Shown here one piece after another: positions 9,501 through 18,097 of a stretch of DNA of 64,000 nt; the first letter of the stretch is position 1; every line of letters begins with the position of its first letter. The position numbers and the translations under genes are program-made. The stretch comes from Flavobacteriales bacterium (GTDB taxonomy: Bacteria > Bacteroidota > Bacteroidia > Flavobacteriales > Flavobacteriaceae): assembly GCA_017303755.1 (NCBI GenBank), contig JAFLBS010000005.1, positions 62,001-126,000 of the forward strand, read 5' to 3'. The notes beneath the pieces were generated by a model that had not been told where the DNA came from, ran no database searches, and saw only the letters and a list, made by a program, of their open reading frames with translations.

Positions 9501-12500
9501 GTGGCTACATCAGCGAACCATTCGGTTAACCTTAATAATATTGTAGGTAATCAATTTGATTTAGGTTTTGCAGTTTATGAAGGAACTTGTGCTAACCCAA
9601 ATGAAATTCTTTGTGAACAATTTGGAATTGATGGAGTGCTTAACAGTTTAACTGTTGGGCAAACCTACTTTATAAGAGTATTTTTAGATCCTTTTGCTAA
9701 CAACCAAAATATTACTTTTGAGGTTTGTGTTGGAACTATTCCACCACCAATAACAACCAATGATACTCAATACACAAATGTACAACTCGTTGAAGATGTT
9801 TTATTTAACTCTACTTGTGCAACTGTTACGAATGTAACTACATCTACAGGATCAAATTTTGGTAGTGTAAACGGAATTGGTTACTTCAACAGAAACGGTT
9901 CCACTTTCCCTTTTGAAGATGGTGTAATTTTAACTTCTGGAAGTATTGATAGTGCTGTTGGACCAAATACTACTCAATCAAGTGATGGAAATCAAGCTTG
10001 GACTGGTGATGCTGACTTAGAAGCAATCATTTTGGCAGCAACAGGTAACCCAATGAATTCGAGAAATGCATCTATTTTAGAGTTTGATTTTGTTCCTCTA
10101 ATTGACACAATTAGTTTTGATTTCCTTTTTGCTTCTGAAGAATACGGAACATTCCAATGTACATTCTCTGATGCATTTGCATTTTTATTAACTAATAACA
10201 CTACTGGGGTAACAACAAACTTAGCTATAGTTCCAAATACCACGACTCCAATATCAGTTGTTACCATAAGAGATGATGCATTCAATAATGGTTGTGCCTC
10301 TGTAAACGAAGAATATTTTGGTGATTTTTATCAATTACCAGAAGGATTAAATCCTCTTGGCTCACCAGCAAATTTCAACGGTACAACTGTACCAATGACG
10401 GCTAGCGCAACTGTTACACCTGGTCAACAATACCACATTAAACTCGTTGTTGCCGATAGACAAGATAACATTTTAGATTCTGCCGTTTTCTTAGAAGGAG
10501 GTAGTTTCAATTTCGGATTAGAATTAGGAATTGATTTCTTAATCGAAACTGGAAATGCTCTTTGTGCAGGTAATACTAATCAATTAACAAGTGACTTAGA
10601 TCCAAATCAGTATTCTTTTGTTTGGTCGAATCAAAACGGAGTTATACCAGGTGAAACTGGTCCTAACTTATTGATTAATCAATCTGGAACTTATACTTTA
10701 ACAGCTACCTTAAATAATACTCAGTGTAGTGCAACCGATACAATTACTGTTGAATATTACGATCCAATTATTCTATCAACACCTAACAATTTAACTGCTT
10801 GTAACAGTACAGGATTTGCCCAATTTACTTTAAGCAACAATAACGCTTCAGTATTAGGAACTTACCCTGCTGCTCAACATACTGTGACTTACCACTTAAC
10901 TCAAGCTGATGCAACAGCAGGAATTAATCCATTACCAAACTTGTATACCAACGTTACACAATTTACACAAACCATATATGCAAGAGTAACTAATGTGGCA
11001 GGTTGTTTCGGAACTTCTCAATTTGACTTAGTGGTTCAAGATTTGACTCCACAGTTCACTCTTACACCTGAAACTACAATTTGTTCTGGTTCAAGTGGAA
11101 CACTAACTGTTACACCAGGGAATTTTAACGTTAATGATGTTACTTACACATGGACTTTCAACGGTGGACCTTATGGTGGAAACACTAACTCTATTACTGT
11201 ATCTCAAGCAGGAACGTATGGTGTAACTGTTAATAATTCAGGTTGTACAGCTTCAGCAACTACCACTGTAATTGTAAATGTTTGTGAAATCAGCATCTAC
11301 GCTTCTGCAGTTTGGATGCAAGATTGTACAACTGAAAATGACGGAAAATTCTTTAACACATCAGGATCTGGTCAAGATTTAATTAATCAAGATGGTAGCA
11401 CATTCGCAATGAATTATGGCGTACATGTTCAAAATTCTAACACTTTAATTATGCGAGGTGCAGAGTTAAAAACTCAAAAAACAGCTTCAAGTAATGTTTG
11501 TGATGCAACAATGAATTACCGCGTTTTCCCAACAGGTAACACTCCAGGTACATTTAATGAATGGCCATTACCGTTCTACAGTGATTGTAATACTGGAACT
11601 GGAACATTTGATGTTGGCGGTGGTCCTTGTACGACTGGACAACAAAAATGGCAATGTGTATCTCAAGCTGGATGTACTCCGCCTTTAGATTTAACAACAT
11701 TAGCTCCAGGAAATTATACAATTCAAGTATATTATGACATTAACGGTAGCTTTAACACAAGCACTGGTTGTGCCGACAACTTAATATTAGACAACGGTGG
11801 AAATTATTATGTTGCTAACTTTACCATTCAAGCTCCAGCTGCAATCACAAGCACAGATCCTTTGAGCTGTAATGGTAACAATGGAACAATAACAATTAGT
11901 AATTTAGTTCCAAATCAAGCATACGCTGTAACGTATACTGACGATACTGTTCCTGTAGGTCCAACAACTTTAACTTCAAATGCAAATGGGGAAATTGTAA
12001 TCAATGGGCTGAATGCAGGTATTTATGCTGATTTCAATTTTAATGTTAATAGTTGTAATACTATATTAAGCCCTTCTGTAACACTAGTTGATCCAGGAGC
12101 TCCAGTAGTAACAGTAAACAACCCCGTAATTTGCGAAGGTGGTTCTGCTACAGTAACAGCAACTCCTGCAGTACCTGGAAACTACACCTATGTATGGACA
12201 GTACCTGTTGGATTCCCAGATCCAGGAAACGTAGCTAGTTTTACCACTTCAATTCCTGGTGACTATACAGTAATCATAACAGGAACAAATGGAGTTAATG
12301 CATGTAATTTAGACTTCGAAAGCCCAACTGTAACAGGTCAATTCCCATCATTGATAAATGAAACTACTGTTTCGTGCTGGGAAACAAGTGCATCAGATGG
12401 AATAATGGAATTTTGGCCTTCTCCTAATTATGAAAATGTAGCTGCTTACTCTGGAACTCAATTCATTGAGATGAATGCTAACTTTACTTCAACCATTTCA

Positions 12501-14609
12501 CAAGATTTCACAGTTGAGCCAGGTTCGACTCTAAATATCGAATTCGCACATAGAGGTCGTCAAGGAAATGACACAGTTGCAGTAGAAGTTGGACCAGTTG
12601 GCGGACCTTATACAAATTTAGGTCAATTTACAGATGGAAATACAGCATGGACATTACACAATTTGAGTTACTTGGTTCCAAATAATTCAGGTAATAATTA
12701 TACTCTTCGTTTTGTTTCAATATCAAGCGCTGGTGGAAGTCCATCAGTAGGAAATTACCTTGACGCGGTTTCAGTATCTTCTGTAGCATGTAGTTCTGAA
12801 CCAACAACTGGAACAGTGAGTTTATTACCAAGTGTTACCTTAACATTAACTTCTGGAAGTGCTGAACAAAACGTATGTATCAATACACCTATAGAGAATA
12901 TTGTTTATACATCTGTAAATGCAACTGATGTTACAGTGTCTGGATTACCAAATGGTGTTACAGGAACTTATGCTGATGGTGTCTTTACTATTAGTGGAAC
13001 TCCAACTGAATCTGGAACATTCAACTATACAGTAACAACTGTTGGTGGTTGTAATGTGGTTACAGCTGTCGGTTCTATTATTGTGAATCCAGACTCAACA
13101 TTGAACTTAACTTCTGGTAACGATGTACAAACGGTTTGTATCAACACTCCAATAGCAGATATTACCTATAATGCAACTGATGCTACCGACGTTACTGTTG
13201 TAGACTTACCAAGTGGTGTAACTGCAACTTATGCAAGTGGTACTCTAACTATTAGTGGAATACCAACTGAATCAGGTGTATTTACTTATACCGTAACTAC
13301 AACTAGTAATTGTGCGAGTGTAAGTCTAACAGGTACTATAACGGTTAACCCGAATGTAACTCTTACGTTAACATCTGCAAATGAAAACCAAACTGTATGT
13401 ATCAATACTGCTGTTGCTTCAATAACTTATGTAGCAACTGATGCAACTGACGTTACTGTTTCCGGACTTCCAAATGGAGTAACAGGAACTTATAATTCAG
13501 GTACATTTACAATCAGTGGCACTCCAACTGAAACTGGAACATTCAATTATACTGTTTCTACAGTAAGTGCTTGTGGAAGTGCAACCTTATCAGGAACAAT
13601 TATAGTAAATCCAAATGCTACTTTGGCTCTTTCAAGCGGAGATGATACTCAAACATTGTGTGTTAATACAGCAATTACGAGCATCGTTTATCAATCGGCA
13701 AATGGTGCAACTGGAATTACTGTTACTGGTTTACCAACTGGTGTGACTGGAACTTTAGCTGGTGATTTATTAACCATCAGTGGAACTCCAACTGCAACAG
13801 GAACATTCAACTATACTGTAACTACAACTGGCGGATGTAGTAGTGCTTCATTAAGTGGAACTATAGTAGTTAATTCGCTTACTACTCCAACGTTCAGTTT
13901 TGGAACAAGTATTACATTATGTCCTGGAGCTACTCCTCCATCATTACCAACATTATCATCAAATAATGTAACGGGTTCATGGTCACCAAGTACGATAAGC
14001 ACTTCTGTAAGTGGTGTATATACTTTCACTCCAGATGCTGATCAATGTGCTACAACAACAACGCTAACAGTTACTTTACAAAGTGCATTTAGCTTTGCAA
14101 TTGATGGTGCATGTCAAGGAAATGCTTTCATTTTAGAACCATTTGCAACTGAAAATAGTTTTGATGAAAATACTTCGTCATACAACTGGGTATATAATGG
14201 TACTACTGTTGGAACTGATTTTGCTTTCAATGCCACTGAGTACTTATCTGACAATACTTCTGTAACTCTACCAATGGTTGTAACATTAACTATTACGACT
14301 GCAGATGGCTGTTCAAATACTGCAATTTATACAGTTACAAGAGTATTCTGTGACATTCAAAATGGTATCTCACCAAACAATGATGGTAAAAACGAATTCT
14401 TCGATTTACGCTTATTGAATGTAAGAAACCTTAACATCTACAACCGTTACGGTACTATTGTATATAGTAAAGGTAATTATACAAATGAATGGAAAGGTCA
14501 ATCAGACAAAGGTGAAGAATTACCTGATGGTACTTACTATTATGTAATTGAGTTTAATGATAATCAAGCTGCTAAAACAGGTTGGATTTACATTAACCGA
14601 CAAAACTAA
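6501..14609 (+). CDS. Giant secreted multidomain adhesin with type B T9SS C-terminal domain
   Basis: A 2702-residue cell-surface or secreted protein. A signal peptide (to about residue 19) is followed by an adhesin-like jelly-roll region (about 20-190). Next comes an alternating array of fibronectin III-like and CUB-like domains; the three CUB-like units span about 280-396, 503-620 and 727-843. A domain starting NDDCDGAIDV (about 950-1080) precedes a choice-of-anchor L type domain (about 1086-1340, FDFLFASEEYG). Several Ig/PKD-like domains, an unrecognised Trp/Cys-rich domain (1596-1779) and a carbohydrate-binding-like domain (1934-2097) follow. Four 87-residue Ig-like repeats occupy 2113-2460, and the chain ends in a gliding-motility-associated domain (about 2615-2702, GISPNNDGKNEFFD) that targets type IX secretion. 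The many Cys, Thr and Asn residues suit an extracellular protein. Confidence 0.9.
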   Translation: MKKKFLLSFFSLLSFLGYSQLALEGFETGTFPPTDWAVFDIGVGGAVNWSTNLTNQCQGTTAAYMNRQNIAQGVTSEEYLATKSFLVPINGQLRFFSRTFTAGNQGTLYQVKIAPASSPQNVPGSYTLLQQYTEDELSAVFNVCDEKVIDLSAYAGTNVYIAFVMVYTQPGTALSGDRWILDNVQAIERCLDPTALGASPLATGATLNWTGSATTFEIENILGTGTPTGVATGTSTTPSFSQTGLTPNTNYCYYVRAVCEFSSSAWVGPFCYTTTTLPPVCGGNYVDSGGTTANYPNSANDTVTICPDVPGEVVTVSFTSFNTEAFWDGMYVYNGSVVGANQIASTNPAGNGPLTTPGAFWGTTIPGPFTSSSPDGCLTFVFLSDAFFNNPGWIANVSCGPPPSCPNPNGLILNGVTSNSANLTWTSNSTATTFNVLALPCGSPAPTSTTTGYTVTTTNVNAVIGGLNADTCYDIYVRDECAPDDFSIWISVTNILTQPIPPACGGTFTDPGGSNGDYAGSTDYTVTICPDVPGDVVTVTFTEFDTETNWDGLYVFNGNTSGVNQISSGNPANNVPGGVPGAFWGNTIPGPFTSSTPDGCLTFRFRSDFSVNFSGWIANVTCGLPPTCPTPNSLTSSTITSNTVTLNWTSNSSATTFNMIALPCGSPAPDATTTGYQTSATNINALLSGLDPDTCYDIYVRDECAPDDFSLWIGPNTITTQIAPPVCGGLFTDLGGSFNNYTGNTDYIVTICPDVPGEIVTVTFTEFDTETNWDGLYVFDGNSIGAPQIASNNPANNVPGGVPGSFWGNTIPGPFSSSSADGCLTFRFRSDGSVNFSGWIANVTCGPPPTCRKPNALISSDIALTTATFNWNQLQNPDGSTATAWQVLILPAGSPAPDATTPGWVDVTSTTFNATGLTEATCYDYYVRAVCSPTDSSLWAGPSSFCTLIPNDDCDGAIDVLTNPDQSCANFANGSLIGSTPSSQVNGCTGQQTDDVWFEFVATSANHSVNLNNIVGNQFDLGFAVYEGTCANPNEILCEQFGIDGVLNSLTVGQTYFIRVFLDPFANNQNITFEVCVGTIPPPITTNDTQYTNVQLVEDVLFNSTCATVTNVTTSTGSNFGSVNGIGYFNRNGSTFPFEDGVILTSGSIDSAVGPNTTQSSDGNQAWTGDADLEAIILAATGNPMNSRNASILEFDFVPLIDTISFDFLFASEEYGTFQCTFSDAFAFLLTNNTTGVTTNLAIVPNTTTPISVVTIRDDAFNNGCASVNEEYFGDFYQLPEGLNPLGSPANFNGTTVPMTASATVTPGQQYHIKLVVADRQDNILDSAVFLEGGSFNFGLELGIDFLIETGNALCAGNTNQLTSDLDPNQYSFVWSNQNGVIPGETGPNLLINQSGTYTLTATLNNTQCSATDTITVEYYDPIILSTPNNLTACNSTGFAQFTLSNNNASVLGTYPAAQHTVTYHLTQADATAGINPLPNLYTNVTQFTQTIYARVTNVAGCFGTSQFDLVVQDLTPQFTLTPETTICSGSSGTLTVTPGNFNVNDVTYTWTFNGGPYGGNTNSITVSQAGTYGVTVNNSGCTASATTTVIVNVCEISIYASAVWMQDCTTENDGKFFNTSGSGQDLINQDGSTFAMNYGVHVQNSNTLIMRGAELKTQKTASSNVCDATMNYRVFPTGNTPGTFNEWPLPFYSDCNTGTGTFDVGGGPCTTGQQKWQCVSQAGCTPPLDLTTLAPGNYTIQVYYDINGSFNTSTGCADNLILDNGGNYYVANFTIQAPAAITSTDPLSCNGNNGTITISNLVPNQAYAVTYTDDTVPVGPTTLTSNANGEIVINGLNAGIYADFNFNVNSCNTILSPSVTLVDPGAPVVTVNNPVICEGGSATVTATPAVPGNYTYVWTVPVGFPDPGNVASFTTSIPGDYTVIITGTNGVNACNLDFESPTVTGQFPSLINETTVSCWETSASDGIMEFWPSPNYENVAAYSGTQFIEMNANFTSTISQDFTVEPGSTLNIEFAHRGRQGNDTVAVEVGPVGGPYTNLGQFTDGNTAWTLHNLSYLVPNNSGNNYTLRFVSISSAGGSPSVGNYLDAVSVSSVACSSEPTTGTVSLLPSVTLTLTSGSAEQNVCINTPIENIVYTSVNATDVTVSGLPNGVTGTYADGVFTISGTPTESGTFNYTVTTVGGCNVVTAVGSIIVNPDSTLNLTSGNDVQTVCINTPIADITYNATDATDVTVVDLPSGVTATYASGTLTISGIPTESGVFTYTVTTTSNCASVSLTGTITVNPNVTLTLTSANENQTVCINTAVASITYVATDATDVTVSGLPNGVTGTYNSGTFTISGTPTETGTFNYTVSTVSACGSATLSGTIIVNPNATLALSSGDDTQTLCVNTAITSIVYQSANGATGITVTGLPTGVTGTLAGDLLTISGTPTATGTFNYTVTTTGGCSSASLSGTIVVNSLTTPTFSFGTSITLCPGATPPSLPTLSSNNVTGSWSPSTISTSVSGVYTFTPDADQCATTTTLTVTLQSAFSFAIDGACQGNAFILEPFATENSFDENTSSYNWVYNGTTVGTDFAFNATEYLSDNTSVTLPMVVTLTITTADGCSNTAIYTVTRVFCDIQNGISPNNDGKNEFFDLRLLNVRNLNIYNRYGTIVYSKGNYTNEWKGQSDKGEELPDGTYYYVIEFNDNQAAKTGWIYINRQN
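12837..13880 (+). repeat. Four tandem 261-bp repeats encoding Ig-like domains
   Basis: Repeat units begin at 12837, 13098, 13359 and 13620. The spacing is exactly 261 bases (87 codons) each time. Shared protein features are [ST]-L-x-L-[TS]-S, QxxCxNT, TDVTV-x-x-LPxGVT, TISG-x-PT and F-x-YTV, ending in GTI-x-VN. Units differ by substitutions but not by indels. Confidence 0.85.
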
Positions 14610-14630
14610 AATTAAGTTTAGTTTATAAAT

Positions 14631-14666
14631 AAAAAAAGGAGGTTGAAAATTCAACCTCCTTTTTTA
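14631..14666. terminator. Bidirectional intrinsic terminator
   Basis: The arms GGAGGTTGAA and TTCAACCTCC pair perfectly and are flanked by A7 on the left and T6 on the right, so the hairpin works on both strands. It separates the adhesin gene from the convergent DUF1801 gene, whose stop codon overlaps its edge. Confidence 0.88.
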
Positions 14667-15011
14667 ATATAATAATTTTGCTTCCTTTATTACCTCTCTT
14701 AAAACTGCATCTTCTACTGAATCAATTTTGAAATACCGAAGTGATTTAACAGTATTCCGATTTTCATCTATCAAAACATCTTGATGCAATTTCAGTTGAA
14801 ACCCTTTCGCAAAACCAACATCAACAAAACCTCTTTTTTTATTAGGAGCTAAATAACAAAATGGTTTTTTCTTGTAATAAAAGTAAGGAACACCCCATTT
14901 CAACAACAATTCTGCATCTGGTAACTCTTGTTCAACAACTGTAATTACATAAAAAAGTATCTGTTGAAATTCTGCAGATTGTCGAAGGATATATTCTTCG
15001 GTTGGTTTCAT
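14664..15011 (-). CDS. DUF1801 domain-containing protein
   Basis: This 115-residue soluble protein has the DUF1801 (YdhG-like, frataxin-like fold) pattern: an N-terminal helical segment, then ELLLKWGVPYFYYKKKPFCYL, GFVDVGFAKG and a C-terminal helix. The family's function is not established. It lies 3 bases downstream of the M28 peptidase gene on the same strand and is probably cotranscribed with it. Confidence 0.82.
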   Translation of the reverse strand: MKPTEEYILRQSAEFQQILFYVITVVEQELPDAELLLKWGVPYFYYKKKPFCYLAPNKKRGFVDVGFAKGFQLKLHQDVLIDENRNTVKSLRYFKIDSVEDAVLREVIKEAKLLY

Positions 15012-15014
15012 GAT

Positions 15015-16391
15015 TTAATTAATACCATATTTATCAAACAAATACATTAGTGAAGCCATTGCGGCCGCACCTAATTCTAATTCTCTTTTATTAACCGAAT
15101 CAAAAGTATCATTGGCTGCGTGATGATAATCAAAATAACGTTGTGAATCGGGTTGCAAGCCTACTTTAACAATTTTGTCTGATTGAAGCGGACCAATATC
15201 GACTCCGGTGTGACCTTGACTTCTTCTAAAAATATGAATTAAATAAGGTTCAAATAATGTTTTCCACGAAATGATTTTATCATAATTGGCATCATCACAA
15301 TCAATCGAAAACCCTCTTGGTGTAAATCCGCCTGCATCACTTTCTAAAGCAAAAATGTGATTTTCTCCTTTTCTATTTGACTCTTTTTCGTATTGCAATC
15401 CACCACGAACACCATTTTCTTCATTCATAAACAAAACTACTCTGATGGTATTTTTAGGTTTGTAATTAATCTTTTTGAATAATTCCAATACAGCCATACT
15501 TTGTACACAACCTGCACCATCATCTTGAGAACCATCACCTAAATCCCACGAATCCAAATGACCTCCCACAATCATAATACGTTCTGGATGTTCTGAACCT
15601 GTAATTTCTCCTACAACATTATACGACAAAACATCAGGAAAAACTTGACACGATTGTTTAAAATATAACTTCGAGTTAGGGTTTTCTTTTAATAATTTAC
15701 TCAATAATTCGGCTCCATTAGTACTGATTGCTGCTGCTGGAATTTTTTGACTATCTAGAACATCGCCGTAATTTGTAGAACCGGTATGTGGCAAATCATC
15801 CAGACGCAAATTCATTGAACGGACAATAACACCAATTGCTCCTAATTTTCCCGCTTCTCTAGCTCCAGACGAACGTTGATCAACGCATCCGCCATAAGCA
15901 TGAAAGGTTTCGATATGTTCAGGATTCATCGGGCGATTGAAAAAAACAATCTTACCGCGAACATTTTCCTCGCCTAATTGCTTTAATTCATCTATTGATT
16001 TTACCTCAATTACATTAGCTGTCAAACCCTTTTTTTGAGTTGGAACCGACATTCCTAAAGCACAAATCGGAAAACTTATCTTTTTATTTCCAACTTGCAA
16101 ATACGCCACTTCTTTCTCACCTCTAACCCATTTTGGCACCATCACTTCTTGCAAAAACACTTTGTCCAAGCCCAATGATTCCATTTTTTGCTTAGTATAC
16201 TTTACGGCTTTTTCGGCACCTTCTGAACCTGACAAGCGCGAACCAATTGTGTTCGACAAATCATCCAACCAATAGTAACTCTGACTTTCAGTTAAAACTG
16301 ATTTATACAATTGCTTAAGAATATCTTCATCAGATGTTTGTGAAAACAACGAAAATGATGATAAGAGTGCCAAACATAAAGACTTCTTCAT
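15015..16391 (-). CDS. Secreted M28-family zinc aminopeptidase
   Basis: From the ATG at 16391 the protein has 458 residues with a signal peptide (MKKSLCLALLSSFSLFSQ). Starting at 16466 would put 25 extra residues before this signal, so I rejected it. A PA-like region in the first half is followed by the M28 metal centre: GGHLDSWDLG (His, Asp), SQDDGAG (bridging Asp), FMNEENGVRGG (catalytic Glu and Glu ligand), LESDAGG (Asp) and YHHAANDT (His). It probably removes N-terminal amino acids from peptides in the periplasm or outside the cell. The nine-gene operon starts divergently 86 bases away. Confidence 0.9.
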   Translation of the reverse strand: MKKSLCLALLSSFSLFSQTSDEDILKQLYKSVLTESQSYYWLDDLSNTIGSRLSGSEGAEKAVKYTKQKMESLGLDKVFLQEVMVPKWVRGEKEVAYLQVGNKKISFPICALGMSVPTQKKGLTANVIEVKSIDELKQLGEENVRGKIVFFNRPMNPEHIETFHAYGGCVDQRSSGAREAGKLGAIGVIVRSMNLRLDDLPHTGSTNYGDVLDSQKIPAAAISTNGAELLSKLLKENPNSKLYFKQSCQVFPDVLSYNVVGEITGSEHPERIMIVGGHLDSWDLGDGSQDDGAGCVQSMAVLELFKKINYKPKNTIRVVLFMNEENGVRGGLQYEKESNRKGENHIFALESDAGGFTPRGFSIDCDDANYDKIISWKTLFEPYLIHIFRRSQGHTGVDIGPLQSDKIVKVGLQPDSQRYFDYHHAANDTFDSVNKRELELGAAAMASLMYLFDKYGIN

Positions 16392-16426
16392 AGGTTGAAT
16401 TTTCATCAAAAATAATTCAAAAAACA

Positions 16427-16480
16427 TTTGGTGCAACAAAATTAATTCATTTACTTTGTACTTCAAAGTACTTTAACATG
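16427..16480 (+). promoter_or_regulatory. Promoter and operator of the membrane/oxygenase operon
   Basis: A TTTG at 16427-16430 and the slightly degenerate -7 box TTACTTTG at 16451-16458 are spaced 20 bases apart. Six bases after the -7 box lies the 10-bp palindrome AAAGTACTTT (16465-16474), at the expected transcription start. The -7 box itself supplies ACTTTG, which with CAAAGT forms a second inverted repeat, ACTTTG-N5-CAAAGT. The ATG begins 3 bases after the palindrome. The same arrangement recurs at 18069-18092. Confidence 0.65.
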
Positions 16481-17086
16481 GAAGAAAAAGATTATTTGAA
16501 AGACATCCAAGACATTCGGTCAATGATGGCACAATCGTCTCAATTTATTTCACTGAGCGGTTTATCTGGAATTCTAGCTGGAATTTATGCTCTAATTGGA
16601 GCATTTATAGCCAACTTTCTAATAGAAAATGATCGCTCGTATTACATTACTTATGACAGTCCCACATTTCAATTATTAATTTTAATTGCTCTTGGTGTAT
16701 TATTCCTCTCTGTTGTAACAGCCTATTTACTCACGGTAAAAAAAGCAAAAAAATTGGGTGAGCAAGTATGGAATCCAACCTCACGCAGGCTCATTGTCAA
16801 TTTCAGCATACCATTAGCTACCGGAGGAATTTTCACTCTATTAATGCTGAAAAACGGCTACTTCCTTATTATTGCTCCTATTACGTTAATTTTTTACGGA
16901 TTAGCATGCGTAAATGCCAGTAAATATACTTTGAGAGACGTGCGCTACTTAGGAATTACACAAATCGTTTTGGGTTTAATTGCAATAGAATTTCCTGGAT
17001 ACGGATTGCATTTTTGGGCAGTTGGTTTCGGAATTTGTCATATATTGTACGGCAGTATTATGCATTATAAATACGATATAAACTAA
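16478..17086 (+). CDS. Integral membrane protein of unknown function
   Basis: A 202-residue protein with a short acidic cytoplasmic N-terminus (MEEKDYLKDIQDIRSMM) and about six hydrophobic segments in three pairs. I recognise no characterised family; similar proteins seem to accompany winged-helix regulators in flavobacteria. It is the first gene of the operon and starts directly after the AAAGTACTTT operator. The YiiX-like gene follows after 5 bases. Confidence 0.75.
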   Translation: MEEKDYLKDIQDIRSMMAQSSQFISLSGLSGILAGIYALIGAFIANFLIENDRSYYITYDSPTFQLLILIALGVLFLSVVTAYLLTVKKAKKLGEQVWNPTSRRLIVNFSIPLATGGIFTLLMLKNGYFLIIAPITLIFYGLACVNASKYTLRDVRYLGITQIVLGLIAIEFPGYGLHFWAVGFGICHILYGSIMHYKYDIN

Positions 17087-17091
17087 ACAAA

Positions 17092-17751
17092 ATGAGCAAC
17101 TTAAAAAAAATAATTTTACTTTTCTGCATTGTAATTGCTAGTTTTTTTATCTTTTTGAGTGCGACAAAATCGCCTGTTCTTGATACAATTACTAAAACTC
17201 AAACTAGTTTTAAAAACGGCGACATCATCTTTCAAACTTCTCAATCCGAACAATGTGAAGCTGTTCGAATTGCTACTAATTCGAAGTTTTCTCATTGCGG
17301 AATTATTTTCATTGAAAACGGCAAAACTTATGTATACGAAGCCGTTCAGCCCGTAAAAATGACACTACTATCTGATTGGATTCAACACGGTGAAGGCAAT
17401 AAATATGTAGTAAAGCGACTTCAAAATGCTGATAAAGTATTGAATAATGACGTGATTCAGAAAATGAAATCCTACGGAAAAACGATGAATAATAAAGACT
17501 ACGACATTTATTTTGAATGGTCAAACGACAAAATTTATTGTTCTGAATTGGTATGGAAAATTTACAAAGAAGGAGCTAATATTGAACTGTGCAATCTTCA
17601 AAAATTAAAAGAATTCAACCTTGAACATCCGTTAGTAAAAACGATTTTGAAAGAACGATATGGCAATACAGTTCCGCTTGATGAAGAAGTCGTCGCTCCG
17701 TCACAAATTGTAGATTCAAATAAACTAATCACTGTTTTTGATAATTATTAA
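17092..17751 (+). CDS. YiiX/YebB-like permuted NlpC/P60 cysteine hydrolase
   Basis: The 219-residue protein has an N-terminal membrane anchor or signal (about residues 5-25) and a permuted papain-fold domain. The family signature includes GDIIFQ, FSHCGII (catalytic His) and KIYCSELVW (catalytic Cys followed by Glu). Members act on cell-envelope amide bonds or acyl groups; the substrate here is unknown. It sits between a membrane protein (5 bases upstream) and the winged-helix regulator (2 bases downstream), so it is part of the same transcript. Confidence 0.82.
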   Translation: MSNLKKIILLFCIVIASFFIFLSATKSPVLDTITKTQTSFKNGDIIFQTSQSEQCEAVRIATNSKFSHCGIIFIENGKTYVYEAVQPVKMTLLSDWIQHGEGNKYVVKRLQNADKVLNNDVIQKMKSYGKTMNNKDYDIYFEWSNDKIYCSELVWKIYKEGANIELCNLQKLKEFNLEHPLVKTILKERYGNTVPLDEEVVAPSQIVDSNKLITVFDNY

Positions 17752-17753
17752 TC

Positions 17754-18050
17754 GTGAAAAACATCATTCAAAATATTAATAAAGCCTTTGATCACAGGAT
17801 TCGTCTTGGGATTATGTCGATATTGATGGTGAATGAAAGCGCTGATTTCAATATGCTCAAAGAACTATTAGGCGTAACCGACGGTAATCTGGCTTCTCAT
17901 GCCAAAGCATTAGAAACCGAAAATTACATCCAAATTGAAAAACAATTCATTGGTAAAAAACCCAACACACGTTACATCGCCACCAAAGAAGGAAAGAAAG
18001 CATTCAAAGATCATATCGACGCGCTTGAAAAATTAATATCTAAAAGTTAA
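17754..18050 (+). CDS. Winged-helix transcriptional regulator (HTH_34 type)
   Basis: A 98-residue single-domain DNA-binding protein. It has helices AFDHRIRLGIMSILM, the ADFNMLKELLGVTDGNLASHAKALE helix-turn-helix, and the wing IGKKPNTRYIATKEGKKAF, the pattern of the small MarR/PadR-like HTH_34 family. There is no ligand domain. The start is a GTG two bases after the previous stop; the next in-frame ATG would remove the first helix. Location between two promoters that carry the same palindrome makes it the probable autoregulator of the operon, most simply as a repressor because the operator overlaps the transcription start. Confidence 0.85.
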   Translation: MKNIIQNINKAFDHRIRLGIMSILMVNESADFNMLKELLGVTDGNLASHAKALETENYIQIEKQFIGKKPNTRYIATKEGKKAFKDHIDALEKLISKS

Positions 18051-18068
18051 CACTATTTTTTTATCTAT

Positions 18069-18092
18069 TAACTTTGAAAAACAAAGTACTTT
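18069..18092 (+). promoter_or_regulatory. Internal promoter and operator before DUF2809
   Basis: The -7 box TAACTTTG (18069-18076) is an exact TAnnTTTG match. Six bases further lies AAAGTACTTT (18083-18092). The combined pattern ACTTTG-N5-CAAAGTACTTT is identical in spacing to the operon promoter at 16453-16474. The ATG at 18098 follows within 6 bases. Confidence 0.65.
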
Positions 18093-18097
18093 TAAAA

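Noticed and set aside
12837-13880. Regularly spaced repeats as a possible CRISPR array
   Set aside because: The 261-base units are in-frame protein repeats without conserved short direct repeats and spacers.
18074-18097. TTG start of the DUF2809 protein at 18074
   Set aside because: It lies within the -7 box and the extra residues would be encoded by the operator; the ATG at 18098 fits better.
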